A model generated the notes under the pieces. That model had not been told where the DNA came from. It ran no database searches and saw nothing but the letters and a program-made list of their open reading frames with translations. Below, piece by piece: positions 9,973 to 18,367 of a stretch of DNA of 64,000 nucleotides (positions are counted from its first letter, which is position 1; each line of letters opens with the position of its first letter). Made by a program: the position numbers and the translations under genes. This DNA comes from Microbacterium sp. LWH7-1.2 (GTDB taxonomy: Bacteria; Actinomycetota; Actinomycetes; Actinomycetales; Microbacteriaceae): the NCBI RefSeq assembly GCF_038397755.1, contig NZ_CP151637.1, positions 3,782,001 to 3,846,000 of the forward strand, written 5' to 3'.

Positions 9973-11046
9973 GTGCTGCACCTGACCTCTCGCACTCGGC
10001 GCCGGACGCGCGCCGGCGCCCTGCTCGCCGTTGCCGCGTTCGCTCTGCTCGGCGCCTTCGGGGCGACTCCCGCGCTCGCGGCGGCCGACGATGTCGACGC
10101 GCCCGAGATCCGTTGGTCGGTGACGCCGGCGGACGAGTCCGGACCGGACGGCCGCACGGCGGTCGAGCACACCCTGGATCCCGGGGAGACCGTCGACGAC
10201 CACATCGCGGTGCGCAATGCCAGCCAGGAAGACATCACCTTCAGCCTGACCGCCGCGGACGGCTTCTTCACGCGGAACGGTCGCTTCGACATCCTCGCCA
10301 CGGGTGAGGAGTCGGTGGCGGCCGGCACCTGGGTCGAGATCGCCGAGTCGGTGTCGGTGCCGGCGGGGGCGACCGTGGTCGTGCCGTTCGCGATCCACGT
10401 GCCCGAGCGGGTCGAGCCCGGCGATCATGCCGCCGGGATCACGGCATCCGTCCTGTCGATCCAGTCCTCCGAGGACGGAGCTGCCGTCGGCGTCGAGAGC
10501 CGGGTCGGCGTGCGCGTCCTCAGCCGGGTCACCGGCGAGATCACCCCCTCTGCGAAGGTGGAGTCGCCGACAGGCCAGTTCGCCGCGTCGTGGAACCCGT
10601 TCCGTCCCGGCGAGATCACCGTGACCTTCGACGTCGTGAACGACGGGAACACACGCCTGCTCGCCCAGGGTGCCGTCGACGCAGGGGGGCAGAGCACGGC
10701 CTTCCCGGCGGCCGACGAGAACCCCCAGGAACTCCTCCCCGGCGACACGCGTCCCTTCACCGTGATCGTCGACGACGTCTGGCCCCTGTTCCTCGTGCCC
10801 ACGACCGTCACGCTCGGCGCGGAGGCGCTGACGATCGACGGCTCCACGCCTGCGTTCGTACCGGTCACGGCCCAGGTCACGGTGTGGGCCGTGCCGTGGC
10901 CGCAACTGTTGCTGGTCCTCGGCATCGTGCTCGTCGTGGGGGCTGTCGTATGGGGCCGGATCCGCTCACGGCGTAGGGTCAGGTCCATGATCGAAGAGGC
11001 GCGGGAGGCCGGGCGTCGCGAAGGGCCCCAGGCGAGGGCCCAATGA
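9973..11046 (+). CDS. DUF916/WxL-interacting-type membrane protein
   Basis: A 357-residue single-pass protein: signal peptide (cleavage near residue 36), two Ig-like beta-sandwich regions (about 45-165 and 185-300), one C-terminal membrane helix (about 305-330, rich in Leu, Val and Gly) and a short basic cytoplasmic tail. This is the layout of DUF916 proteins, which accompany WxL proteins and hold them at the surface. The first region has the family's emphasis on non-viral-capsid-like strands ending in VPFAIHVPERVEPGDHAAGI-type sequence. Start is a GTG at 9973. The next gene overlaps its stop by 4 nt (ATGA), so translation is coupled. Function as a membrane anchor for the WxL-like protein is inferred from family and position. 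Confidence 0.65.
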   Translation: MLHLTSRTRRRTRAGALLAVAAFALLGAFGATPALAAADDVDAPEIRWSVTPADESGPDGRTAVEHTLDPGETVDDHIAVRNASQEDITFSLTAADGFFTRNGRFDILATGEESVAAGTWVEIAESVSVPAGATVVVPFAIHVPERVEPGDHAAGITASVLSIQSSEDGAAVGVESRVGVRVLSRVTGEITPSAKVESPTGQFAASWNPFRPGEITVTFDVVNDGNTRLLAQGAVDAGGQSTAFPAADENPQELLPGDTRPFTVIVDDVWPLFLVPTTVTLGAEALTIDGSTPAFVPVTAQVTVWAVPWPQLLLVLGIVLVVGAVVWGRIRSRRRVRSMIEEAREAGRREGPQARAQ

Positions 11047-11438
11047 GCGGCCGGACGCGCCGTGACGCCTCCGGCGCTCGCTGGTGCGCCTCGGTGACGG
11101 CTCTCGCGGTCTCGGGGGCGCTCGTCCTCGCTCCCACGGCCGCCTCCGCCGCCGACCGCGACGATGACGGCAGCGCGGCCGGCGTCACCGTCTCGGTTGT
11201 GATCGCACCGCTCTCGACGTGCCCCGCTGTCGGTGAGCGCCCAAGGAACAAGCCGCTCAAAGGGGGGAACTGCTCGGAGGACAAGCCACCGCGGGGCCCG
11301 AAGGGTGGTCGCCCGAAGGGTGGGTCGCCCGAACAGAAACGCGGCGCCCCGGCGTGTACATCTGGCGCGTCGCGCCTCTCCGAAGCCGATCCGTGCCCCA
11401 CGTCGGCTAGAATTGACGTTAGCGCTAACTTCAAATAG
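11043..11438 (+). CDS. small basic secreted protein, unrecognised
   Basis: A 131-residue exported protein with a signal peptide (cleavage near Ala-Ser-Ala, residue 36). The middle is rich in Pro, Gly, Lys and Arg (about residues 65-105, e.g. RGPKGGRPKGG) and holds four Cys after the signal. It belongs to no family I recognise. It starts within the stop of the DUF916-like gene (ATGA overlap), so the three genes from 9268 form one unit. The positively charged linker could bind anionic wall polymers; that is speculation. The last codons overlap the lacI operator (11418-11429), so this end of the gene also serves as promoter DNA for the regulator. Confidence 0.5.
   Translation: MSGRTRRDASGARWCASVTALAVSGALVLAPTAASAADRDDDGSAAGVTVSVVIAPLSTCPAVGERPRNKPLKGGNCSEDKPPRGPKGGRPKGGSPEQKRGAPACTSGASRLSEADPCPTSARIDVSANFK
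11418..11429. promoter_or_regulatory. perfect LacI-family operator, autoregulatory
   Basis: GTTAGCGCTAAC, a perfect palindrome, lies 101 bp before the lacI-family start and inside the last codons of the preceding gene. TAGAAT (11408-11413) just upstream could be a -10 box, or TTGACG (11413-11418) a -35 box. Its position suggests the regulator represses its own gene. Confidence 0.65.
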
Positions 11439-11529
11439 CCGTGGAGAGTTGCGCATCTGTCGCGACCACGTGCCACGGTCCACCTTGAGACCGCGACACC
11501 CCAAGCGAATCCGAACGAGGTGACGGATC

Positions 11530-12549
11530 ATGTCCGAACAGGCGACGCGCGGGTGGCAGCGCCCGAGCATCTACGACGTCGCGAAGCACGCCGGTGTCTC
11601 GCACATGACCGTCTCCCGGGTGCTGAACGGGCACCCCAACATCCGCGAGTCCACGCGCGAGCGCGTGTTGCAGGCGATCGACGAGATGAACTACACGCGC
11701 AGCTCGATCGCGCGGGCCCTCGCCACCCGGCGGGCGATGCGCATCGGCGTGCTCGTCGACGGGCCGGTGCAGTTCGGCCCCAACAGCACGCTGCGCGCGC
11801 TCGAGAGTGCGGCGCGCGACGTCGGCTACTCCGTGAGCGCCTTCTCGATCTCCGACGACGAGGACTCCCAGATGGACGACGGAGTCGTCGAACTCGTCAC
11901 ACAGGGTGTCGACGCACTGTGCGTCATCGCGCCCCGTGCCTCGTCGCTCGATCTCCTCCGCCAACAGAGCACCGGCCTGCCGACCATCGTGATCAAGGCC
12001 GAGCAGGACGCCGTGTGGCACACGGTTGCGGTCGACCAGCGCGCAGGGGCCACTCTGGCCGTGACGCACCTGATCGAGCTCGGACACCGCTCGATCGCTC
12101 ACCTCGCCGGACCGCTCGAATGGTACGACGCGCGCGAGCGCGACGGCGGCTGGCGCGACGCGCTGGCGCTCGCTTGCTTGCCCATCCCGCCCTCGGTCGC
12201 CGGCGACTGGACGTCGGACTACGGCTATGAGTACGGACGCGGACTGGACGTGAGCGAGGTCACCGCAGTGTTCGCCGCAAACGATCAGATGGCGCTCGGT
12301 CTCATTCACGGGCTGGCCGACCGAGGGCTCAGCGTCCCCGGCGACATCAGCGTCGTCGGCTTCGACGACCTCCCCGACGCGCGGCATTTCCTACCGCCCC
12401 TGACGACCGTGCGCCAGGACTTCGCCGCCCTCGGCGAACTCGCGCTCAAGCAGATCGTCGCGGCGATCGAGGGCGACGAGGCCGTGCACCACGACATGAT
12501 CGAGCCGCGACTGGTCCTGCGGTCGTCGACTTCCCGCCCGCGTTCCTGA
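11530..12549 (+). CDS. LacI-family repressor of the arabinan locus
   Basis: A 339-residue LacI/GalR regulator: N-terminal helix-turn-helix (about residues 13-35, IYDVAKHAGVSHMTVSRVLNG pattern), hinge helix, then a periplasmic-binding-protein-like sensor domain to the end with the typical VVGFDDLPDA motif. It should bind L-arabinose or an arabino-oligosaccharide and release the GTTAGCGCTAAC-type operators. The gene stands between the surface-protein cluster and the transporter operon, preceded by one perfect operator and followed by a transporter promoter with two variants. GAACGAGGTG upstream of the ATG supplies the ribosome-binding site. The family is certain; the ligand is inferred from its neighbours. 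Confidence 0.85.
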   Translation: MSEQATRGWQRPSIYDVAKHAGVSHMTVSRVLNGHPNIRESTRERVLQAIDEMNYTRSSIARALATRRAMRIGVLVDGPVQFGPNSTLRALESAARDVGYSVSAFSISDDEDSQMDDGVVELVTQGVDALCVIAPRASSLDLLRQQSTGLPTIVIKAEQDAVWHTVAVDQRAGATLAVTHLIELGHRSIAHLAGPLEWYDARERDGGWRDALALACLPIPPSVAGDWTSDYGYEYGRGLDVSEVTAVFAANDQMALGLIHGLADRGLSVPGDISVVGFDDLPDARHFLPPLTTVRQDFAALGELALKQIVAAIEGDEAVHHDMIEPRLVLRSSTSRPRS

Positions 12550-12593
12550 TCGCTGAGCGGTGCCCGGGGCCCCTTCCGCTCGGGCACTGGGAT

Positions 12594-12605
12594 GTTCGCG
12601 GTAAC
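12594..12605. promoter_or_regulatory. LacI-family operator (variant), transporter promoter
   Basis: GTTCGCGGTAAC matches GTTAGCGCTAAC at 10 of 12 positions. It lies 55 bp upstream of the next similar site (12649-12660), about five helical turns, before the transporter operon. Confidence 0.5.
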
Positions 12606-12648
12606 GGCAACATAACGAATATCGGATCCGGACTTGCGCTCGGCCTTT

Positions 12649-12660
12649 GTTAGCGCGCAC
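12649..12660. promoter_or_regulatory. LacI-family operator (variant), transporter promoter
   Basis: GTTAGCGCGCAC matches the perfect palindrome at 10 of 12 positions, with the left half intact. It overlaps a possible promoter formed by TTGCGC (12634-12639) and CACAAT (12658-12663), 18 nt apart. It would control the sugar transporter and the araDBA genes. Confidence 0.5.
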
Positions 12661-12747
12661 AATGGATCCCGCACACACCCGAGGATGTCCCCTGGGGGAC
12701 ACGGACTTCCCGTGCACGAAGAGCGTCACGGGTCTCAAGGAGGAGAA

Positions 12748-13752
12748 ATGGCACACAGCAAGCGGATGCTCGGAATCGTCGGCTTCATCGGTGCAGGCGC
12801 CCTGGCGCTTGGTCTGGCAGGCTGCGCGGGCGGCGGCGCGGACGCCGGCGACAGCGGCGACAACGGCAGCGACCTCACCACGGTCGGATTCGTGGCCGTC
12901 GGTCCCGAGGGCGGGTGGCGCGACGCCAACGAGCAGGCCATCAAGGACGCGTTCACGGAGGAGGCGGGCTTCGACCTGAAGTACGCCCCCGCCTCGAGCC
13001 CGACCGATCAGAAGTCGCAGCTCGACGCGTTCTCGACGTTCGTGAACGACGAGGTCGACGTGATCCTCCTCACCGCGACCGAGGCATCGGGCTGGGAGGA
13101 CTCGCTCGAGCTCGCCCAGGAGGCCGAGATTCCCGTCATCCTTCTCGACCGCGGTGTCGACGCGAGCGACGACCTCTACGTCACGCGCATCGCCCCCGAC
13201 AACGTGGCCGTCGCGGCCACCGTCGGTGACTGGGCCCTCGAGACCTACCCTGAGGGCGCGAACTACTACACCCTCGAGGGCGTTCCCGGCCTCTCGGTCG
13301 TGAACGAGCGCAACGAGGGCTTCGAGGCGGCAATCTCGGGTGCTGACGGCTGGAACAAGATCGGCGCGCAGACCGCCAACTGGACCGCCGACGAGGGCAA
13401 GTCGGTCATCGAGACCGTCCTCAAGGAGAACCCCGACCTGCAGTTCATCTTCGCCCAGAACGACGAGATGGGCATCGGCGCCGCCGCCGCCGTGACTGCA
13501 GCCGGCCTGGTCCCGGGTACCGACGTCAAGATCGCCACGATCGACGGCACCACGCCCGCCCTCGAGGCGCTCGCCGCCGGTGAACTGAGCTTCGTCGCCC
13601 AGTACAACCCCTTCTTCGGCGACCTCGCCGTGGACGCGGTCAACGACGCCCTCGCGGGCAACGACGTCGAGAAGACGATCATCGTCCCGGGCGAGACCTT
13701 CGACTCGCCGGAGGCCGCTCAGGCCGCGATCGACGCGGGCAAGGGCTTCTGA
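12748..13752 (+). CDS. YtfQ-like sugar-binding lipoprotein of an ABC transporter
   Basis: A 334-residue substrate-binding lipoprotein: lipobox with Cys26 (LAGC), then a two-lobed periplasmic-binding-protein type I fold. The early GPEGGWRDANE and the later VDVILLTATEASGW follow YtfQ, the galactofuranose-binding protein of E. coli, rather than RbsB. Start at 12748 is chosen because AAGGAGGAG precedes it by 5 nt; an upstream in-frame ATG at 12634 lacks a ribosome-binding site and would precede the signal peptide with unlikely residues. It leads an operon with the ATPase and two permeases, separated from them by a hairpin. With araDBA downstream the likely ligand is L-arabinose, perhaps in furanose form, or short arabinans. 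Confidence 0.85.
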   Translation: MAHSKRMLGIVGFIGAGALALGLAGCAGGGADAGDSGDNGSDLTTVGFVAVGPEGGWRDANEQAIKDAFTEEAGFDLKYAPASSPTDQKSQLDAFSTFVNDEVDVILLTATEASGWEDSLELAQEAEIPVILLDRGVDASDDLYVTRIAPDNVAVAATVGDWALETYPEGANYYTLEGVPGLSVVNERNEGFEAAISGADGWNKIGAQTANWTADEGKSVIETVLKENPDLQFIFAQNDEMGIGAAAAVTAAGLVPGTDVKIATIDGTTPALEALAAGELSFVAQYNPFFGDLAVDAVNDALAGNDVEKTIIVPGETFDSPEAAQAAIDAGKGF

Positions 13753-13785
13753 TCCGACGCAGCGTCGGCTAGGACAAGAACAATG

Positions 13786-13821
13786 CGAGCGGGGGTGGCC
13801 GTTCTCGGCGGCCCCCGCTCG
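13786..13821 (+). terminator. attenuator hairpin after the binding-protein gene
   Basis: CGAGCGGGGG (13786-13795) pairs with CCCCCGCTCG (13812-13821) in the gap between the binding-protein and ATPase genes. Such hairpins often let the binding protein be made in excess over membrane components. Confidence 0.55.
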
Positions 13822-13873
13822 TGCCTGTCTTCGTCCCGAACTCATGCAGGCAGCAACAAGGAGTCACTCAGCG

Positions 13874-15481
13874 ATGATTGAACCGATCGCGATCGTCGAG
13901 GTCCGCGACGCGTCCATTACCTTTCCGGGCGTCAAAGCACTCGACGAGGTCAGCTTCCGGCTTCTTCCCGGCGAGGTCCACACCCTCATGGGGGAGAACG
14001 GCGCCGGAAAGTCCACGCTCATCAAGGCGCTGACCGGGGTGTACCAGATCGACTCCGGCGAGATCGTCGTGGCCGGCGAGGTGCGACACTTCACCGGCAC
14101 CGCGTCCGCTCAGGCAGCGGGGATCTCCACCGTGTACCAGGAAGTGAACCTGTGCACGAACCTCAGCATCGGCGAGAACGTCATGCTCGGCCACGAGGCG
14201 CGCGGGCTCACCGGCGTGAACTGGCGCAAGACCCACGCGCTCGCCCAAGAGGCCCTCGCGCGGATGGGGCTCGGCGACCTCGACCCCCGCGCCCCGCTCT
14301 CCTCCATCTCCATCGCGATGCAGCAGCTTGTCGCGATCAGCCGCGCGATGGTGACCGACTCCAAGGTGCTCATCCTCGACGAGCCGACCTCGAGCCTCGA
14401 TGCGAACGAGGTCGAGGTGCTCTTCGGCGTCATCCGCCGCCTGCGCGACCAGGGCGTCGCGATCCTCTTCGTCTCGCACTTCCTCGATCAGGTGTACGCG
14501 ATCAGCGACCGCATCACCGTGCTGCGCAACGGCCGTTTCGTGGGCGAGTACCTCAAGCGGGACCTGGACCGGACCCAGCTCATCTCCAAGATGATCGGCA
14601 AGGACTTCGAGTCGCTGCGCGCGCTCGGCTCCAACCGGCAGACCGAGGTGCGCGACCGCACCCGGACCCCGCTCTTCGCAGCCGAGGGTCTGGGGCGCAA
14701 GGGTGCGATCGAAGCCACCGACGTCGAGATCCACGCCGGCGAGGTCGTCGGCTTCGCAGGGCTGCTCGGAGCCGGCCGCACCGAGCTCGCGCGACTCATC
14801 GCCGGCGCCGACAAGGCGGATTCCGGCACGGTGCAGATCAAGGGCAAGAAGGTCTCGCTGAACTCGCCCGTCGCCGGCCTCGCGCATGGCATCGCATATT
14901 CGACCGAGAGCCGTCGCGACGACGGCATCGTCGGCGACCTCAGCATCCGCGAGAACATCATGCTCGCCGTCCAGGCTCGTCGCGGCTGGCTCCGACGCGT
15001 GCCCGCCCGCGAAGTCGACCAGCTCGTCAACACCTACATGGAGCGCTTCAGCGTGCGCCCCAACGACCCGAACCGCCCGATCCGCCTGCTCTCCGGCGGT
15101 AACCAGCAGAAGGTGCTGCTCGGCCGGTGGCTCGCCACGAACCCTGACCTGCTGCTGCTCGACGAGCCGACCCGTGGAATCGACGTCGGGGCCAAGGCCG
15201 ACATCCAGGAGACCGTCGCCGAGCTCGCCGAGGGCGGCATGGGCGTCGTGTTCATCTCGTCCGAGCTGGAAGAGGTCGTGCGCCTCTCCGAGCGGATCGT
15301 CATCCTCAAGGACCACCAGAAGGTGGGCGAAGTGGTCAACGGACCGGAGGTGACCGCCGAGAGCATCGTCGCGGTCATCGCGACCGAGACGAGCGATGCG
15401 GCCGAAGAACAGGCAGATGCGCTTGCCGAGGAGGTCGCCGAAGGCGACGGCCTCGCTGGAAACGAAGGGAACGCGTCATGA
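13874..15481 (+). CDS. sugar ABC transporter ATPase, two nucleotide-binding domains (YtfR-like)
   Basis: A 535-residue duplicated ATPase of the CUT2 class. The N-terminal half has a full Walker A (GENGAGKST) and Walker B with VLILDEPTSSLD; its signature motif is degenerate (SSISIAMQQ). The C-terminal half has a degenerate Walker A (GLLGAGRTE) but a full signature LSGGNQQK and LLLLDEPTRGID, the usual asymmetry of this class. The start at 13874 follows AAGGAG by 10 nt; an ATG at 13844 is possible. The stop overlaps the next permease start by 4 nt (ATGA). It powers the YtfT/YjfF-like permeases encoded next. Confidence 0.9.
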   Translation: MIEPIAIVEVRDASITFPGVKALDEVSFRLLPGEVHTLMGENGAGKSTLIKALTGVYQIDSGEIVVAGEVRHFTGTASAQAAGISTVYQEVNLCTNLSIGENVMLGHEARGLTGVNWRKTHALAQEALARMGLGDLDPRAPLSSISIAMQQLVAISRAMVTDSKVLILDEPTSSLDANEVEVLFGVIRRLRDQGVAILFVSHFLDQVYAISDRITVLRNGRFVGEYLKRDLDRTQLISKMIGKDFESLRALGSNRQTEVRDRTRTPLFAAEGLGRKGAIEATDVEIHAGEVVGFAGLLGAGRTELARLIAGADKADSGTVQIKGKKVSLNSPVAGLAHGIAYSTESRRDDGIVGDLSIRENIMLAVQARRGWLRRVPAREVDQLVNTYMERFSVRPNDPNRPIRLLSGGNQQKVLLGRWLATNPDLLLLDEPTRGIDVGAKADIQETVAELAEGGMGVVFISSELEEVVRLSERIVILKDHQKVGEVVNGPEVTAESIVAVIATETSDAAEEQADALAEEVAEGDGLAGNEGNAS

Positions 15482-16563
15482 GTCGCGTCAAGACCGCGCT
15501 CCGGACCCCCTGGTTCTGGGCGATCGTGGGCATCGCGGTGCTGCTGCTGATCAACACGATCAAGAACCCCGCCTACCTTGCGCTCAGTGTGAACCCCACG
15601 ACGGGGCTTCTGACGGGAAACCTGCTCGACATCCTGCGCGTCTCGGCACCGATCATCATGATCGCGCTCGGCATGACGTTCGTCATCGCGACAGAGGGCA
15701 TCGACCTGTCCGTCGGATCGATGATGGCCGTCGGCGGCGCGGTGGCGATGCAGACGCTCTCCACGCTCGACGACCCCACATCGGTGGGGGCCATGCTGGC
15801 AGCGATCGGTCTCGCGCTCGCGCTGGCGATCGTGCTCGGCGCCGTCAACGGCCTCCTCGTGGCGGTCGTCGGGCTGCAGCCGTTCATCAGCACGCTCATC
15901 ATGATGCTGGCCGCCCGCGGCATCGCCCGCGTGATCACCGACGGGCAGAACACGAACGCCACCAACGAGCCGTTCCGGCAGCTGGCGAACGGCCAGATCC
16001 TGGGCCTTCCGACCAGCTTCGTCCTCGCGATCGCCATCGTCGTGACCATCGCGCTCGTCATGCGCCGCACCGCGCTGGGGCTGATGATCGAGTCGATCGG
16101 CATCAACCCGAAGGCGAGCCGGCTGGCCGGCATCCGTCCTCGTCCCATCCTGTTCGGCGTCTACATCCTGTCGGCGGCGCTCGCCGCGGTGGGCGGCCTG
16201 TTCAGTGTGTCCGAGGTGATGACGGTGAGCGTCTCGGGCACCGGCAACCTGATGGAGCTCGACGCCATCCTCGCCGTGGTCATCGGCGGCACGTCGCTCG
16301 CGGGAGGCAAGTTCTCGATCCTGGGCTCGACCATCGGCGCCCTCCTCATCGCGACCCTGAACAAGACCGTGCTCTTCCTCGGCATCCCCGCCGCGGCGAC
16401 GCCGGCGTTCAAGGCGCTCGTCATCATCGTCCTGGTGCTCCTGCAGTCGGAGCGGGTCCGTTCGTTCGTCTTCGGACGCGGCAAGCCCTCCGGCACCCCG
16501 ACGTCGCCGTCGACTCCGGCCGGCACGGAGAGCACCCCCGTCACGAAGGAGGTCGTCGCATGA
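15478..16563 (+). CDS. sugar ABC transporter permease 1 (YtfT-like)
   Basis: A 361-residue membrane protein of the branched-chain/ribose permease fold (BPD_transp_2) with about ten hydrophobic segments. The EGIDLSVGSMMAVGG stretch after the third helix and the late GGTSLAGG are characteristic of CUT2 permeases. The C-terminal tail is Pro/Thr-rich. It overlaps the ATPase gene before it and the second permease after it by 4 nt each, so the three are translationally coupled and probably form one heterodimeric channel, like E. coli YtfT-YjfF. Confidence 0.88.
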   Translation: MSRVKTALRTPWFWAIVGIAVLLLINTIKNPAYLALSVNPTTGLLTGNLLDILRVSAPIIMIALGMTFVIATEGIDLSVGSMMAVGGAVAMQTLSTLDDPTSVGAMLAAIGLALALAIVLGAVNGLLVAVVGLQPFISTLIMMLAARGIARVITDGQNTNATNEPFRQLANGQILGLPTSFVLAIAIVVTIALVMRRTALGLMIESIGINPKASRLAGIRPRPILFGVYILSAALAAVGGLFSVSEVMTVSVSGTGNLMELDAILAVVIGGTSLAGGKFSILGSTIGALLIATLNKTVLFLGIPAAATPAFKALVIIVLVLLQSERVRSFVFGRGKPSGTPTSPSTPAGTESTPVTKEVVA

Positions 16564-17627
16564 GCGCGCGCACTCTCGCGGAGTCCGTTCCGCCCGTCGC
16601 CGATCTGCCGGAGAGCAAGCAGCCGCGCCAGGTGAGCCGCTTCTCCGGCATGTGGGGCCGCAGTCAGACGCTCATCCCGACGCTCGCCGCGCTGGTCCTG
16701 CTGTTCGGCATGCTCATCTACGCCGAGGTCGCCTACGGCCGTGTGTTCCACGCGGGCACCATGTCGAGCCTCCTGGTCAGCTTCGCCCCGACGCTCATCC
16801 TGGCGGTCGGCATGACGATCGTGATCGTCTCCGCCGGGATCGACCTGTCGGTCGGTGCGGTGGTGGCGTTCAGCTCGGTGGCCGGCGTGATGCTGATGAA
16901 CATCGGCGTCAACGGGTGGCTCTCGATGCTCCTGATGATCGTGTTCGGCGCCCTGTTCGGCCTGATCGCCGGCGTCATGATCCAGTACTTCAACGTGCAG
17001 CCCTTCATCGCGACGCTGGCGATGATGTTCCTCGCGCGCGGACTGGCCTCGATCCTGTCGACCACCCCTGTCATCGCGGCCGACGACTCGCCGATCCTCC
17101 TCCTCGCGACCGACTGGAAGATCATCGACGGGCCGAAGGTCAACGACTTCACCATCACGCCCGGCCTGCTCATCGCGGTGCTCGTCGTGATCGGCGGGAT
17201 GTTCTTCATGCACCGCACCCGGATGGGTCGCACCGTCTACGCGATCGGCGGCAACGAGGCGTCCGCGCAGCTGATGGGACTTCCCGTCGCGCGCACCCGC
17301 GTGTGGATCTACATCGTCTCGGGCGCGCTCGCGGGCCTGGCGGCGATCGTCTACACCGCCGAGGTCGGCGGCAAGGCGCAGAACGTGACGGGCATCGGCT
17401 GGGAGCTCGACGCGATCGCCGCGGTGGTGATCGGCGGCACGCTCCTGACGGGCGGCTACGGCTACATCCTCGGATCGGTCGTCGGTGTATTCGTGATCGC
17501 CGCGCTGCGCCTGATCATCACGAAGGACGGCACGATCAACCCCGAGTACCTGACGATCATCACCGGCGCCGTGCTGCTCGCCTTCGTGCTGCTGCAGCGC
17601 GCGCTGACCCGACGGAGGACGAGCTGA
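16560..17627 (+). CDS. sugar ABC transporter permease 2 (YjfF-like)
   Basis: A 355-residue CUT2 permease partner of the preceding protein. It has a hydrophilic N-terminal tail of about 40 residues, about nine membrane helices, AGIDLSVGAVVAFSS in the conserved loop and GGTLLTGGYG near the end, as in YjfF. Start codon overlaps the previous stop (ATGA) and its own stop overlaps the araD start by one base (TGATG). The presence of two different permease genes argues for a YtfQRT-YjfF-like system rather than a ribose-type transporter with a homodimeric permease. Confidence 0.88.
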   Translation: MSARTLAESVPPVADLPESKQPRQVSRFSGMWGRSQTLIPTLAALVLLFGMLIYAEVAYGRVFHAGTMSSLLVSFAPTLILAVGMTIVIVSAGIDLSVGAVVAFSSVAGVMLMNIGVNGWLSMLLMIVFGALFGLIAGVMIQYFNVQPFIATLAMMFLARGLASILSTTPVIAADDSPILLLATDWKIIDGPKVNDFTITPGLLIAVLVVIGGMFFMHRTRMGRTVYAIGGNEASAQLMGLPVARTRVWIYIVSGALAGLAAIVYTAEVGGKAQNVTGIGWELDAIAAVVIGGTLLTGGYGYILGSVVGVFVIAALRLIITKDGTINPEYLTIITGAVLLAFVLLQRALTRRRTS

Positions 17628-18367
17628 TGGCCTACACCGCTGAAGTCGAGGCGTCGATCGCCGCCGTCCGTGCCGATGTCGCGAAGCTCCACGACGAGCT
17701 CGTCCGCTACAACCTGATCGTCTGGACGGGTGGCAACGTCTCGGGTCGCGTGCCCGGCGCCGACCTCTTCGTCATCAAGCCCTCCGGTGTGAGCTACGAC
17801 GACCTCGCGCCCGAGAACATGATCCTGTGCGACCTCGACGGCAACGTCGTCCCGGGGAGCCCCGGGAGCGAGCGCAGCCCGTCGAGCGACACCGCGGCGC
17901 ACGCTTACGTGTACCGGAACATGCCCGAGGTCGGGGGAGTGGTGCACACGCACTCGACCTTCGCCGTCGCGTGGGCGGCACGTGGCGAGGAGATCCCGTG
18001 CGTCATCACTGCGATGGCCGACGAGTTCGGCGGACCCATCCCGGTGGGTCCGTTCGCGATCATCGGCGACGACTCGATCGGCCGCGGCATCGTCGAGACG
18101 CTCACCGGTCACCGCTCGCGCGCGGTGCTGATGCAGAACCATGGCCCCTTCACCATCGGCGTCTCGGCCAAGGACGCGGTGAAGGCCGCCGTCATGGTCG
18201 AGGACGTCGCCCGCACCGTGCACTATGCGCGTGAGGCCGGCCCGCTGATCCCGATTCCCCAGCACGCGATCGACAGTCTCTACGACCGCTACCAGAACGT
18301 GTACGGGCAGAGCACCGACGAGCGTCGCGACGGTGCCGGCGAGGGCGACGGGGAGGGCGGACGATGA
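17627..18367 (+). CDS. araD: L-ribulose-5-phosphate 4-epimerase
   Basis: A 246-residue class II aldolase-fold enzyme converting L-ribulose 5-phosphate to D-xylulose 5-phosphate, the last step of L-arabinose catabolism. Visible are the phosphate-binding NVSGR and [10 protein letters not shown] motifs, SSDTAAH with the catalytic acid, the zinc ligands HTH (about residues 106-108) and a third His in QNHGPF, and a Tyr near the C terminus (YQNVYGQ). The last 15 residues are Gly/Asp/Glu-rich and extend the usual length slightly. It starts within the permease stop (TGATG) and overlaps araB by 4 nt, so it is made with the transporter. The order araD-araB-araA is complete for arabinose use. Confidence 0.92.
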   Translation: MAYTAEVEASIAAVRADVAKLHDELVRYNLIVWTGGNVSGRVPGADLFVIKPSGVSYDDLAPENMILCDLDGNVVPGSPGSERSPSSDTAAHAYVYRNMPEVGGVVHTHSTFAVAWAARGEEIPCVITAMADEFGGPIPVGPFAIIGDDSIGRGIVETLTGHRSRAVLMQNHGPFTIGVSAKDAVKAAVMVEDVARTVHYAREAGPLIPIPQHAIDSLYDRYQNVYGQSTDERRDGAGEGDGEGGR

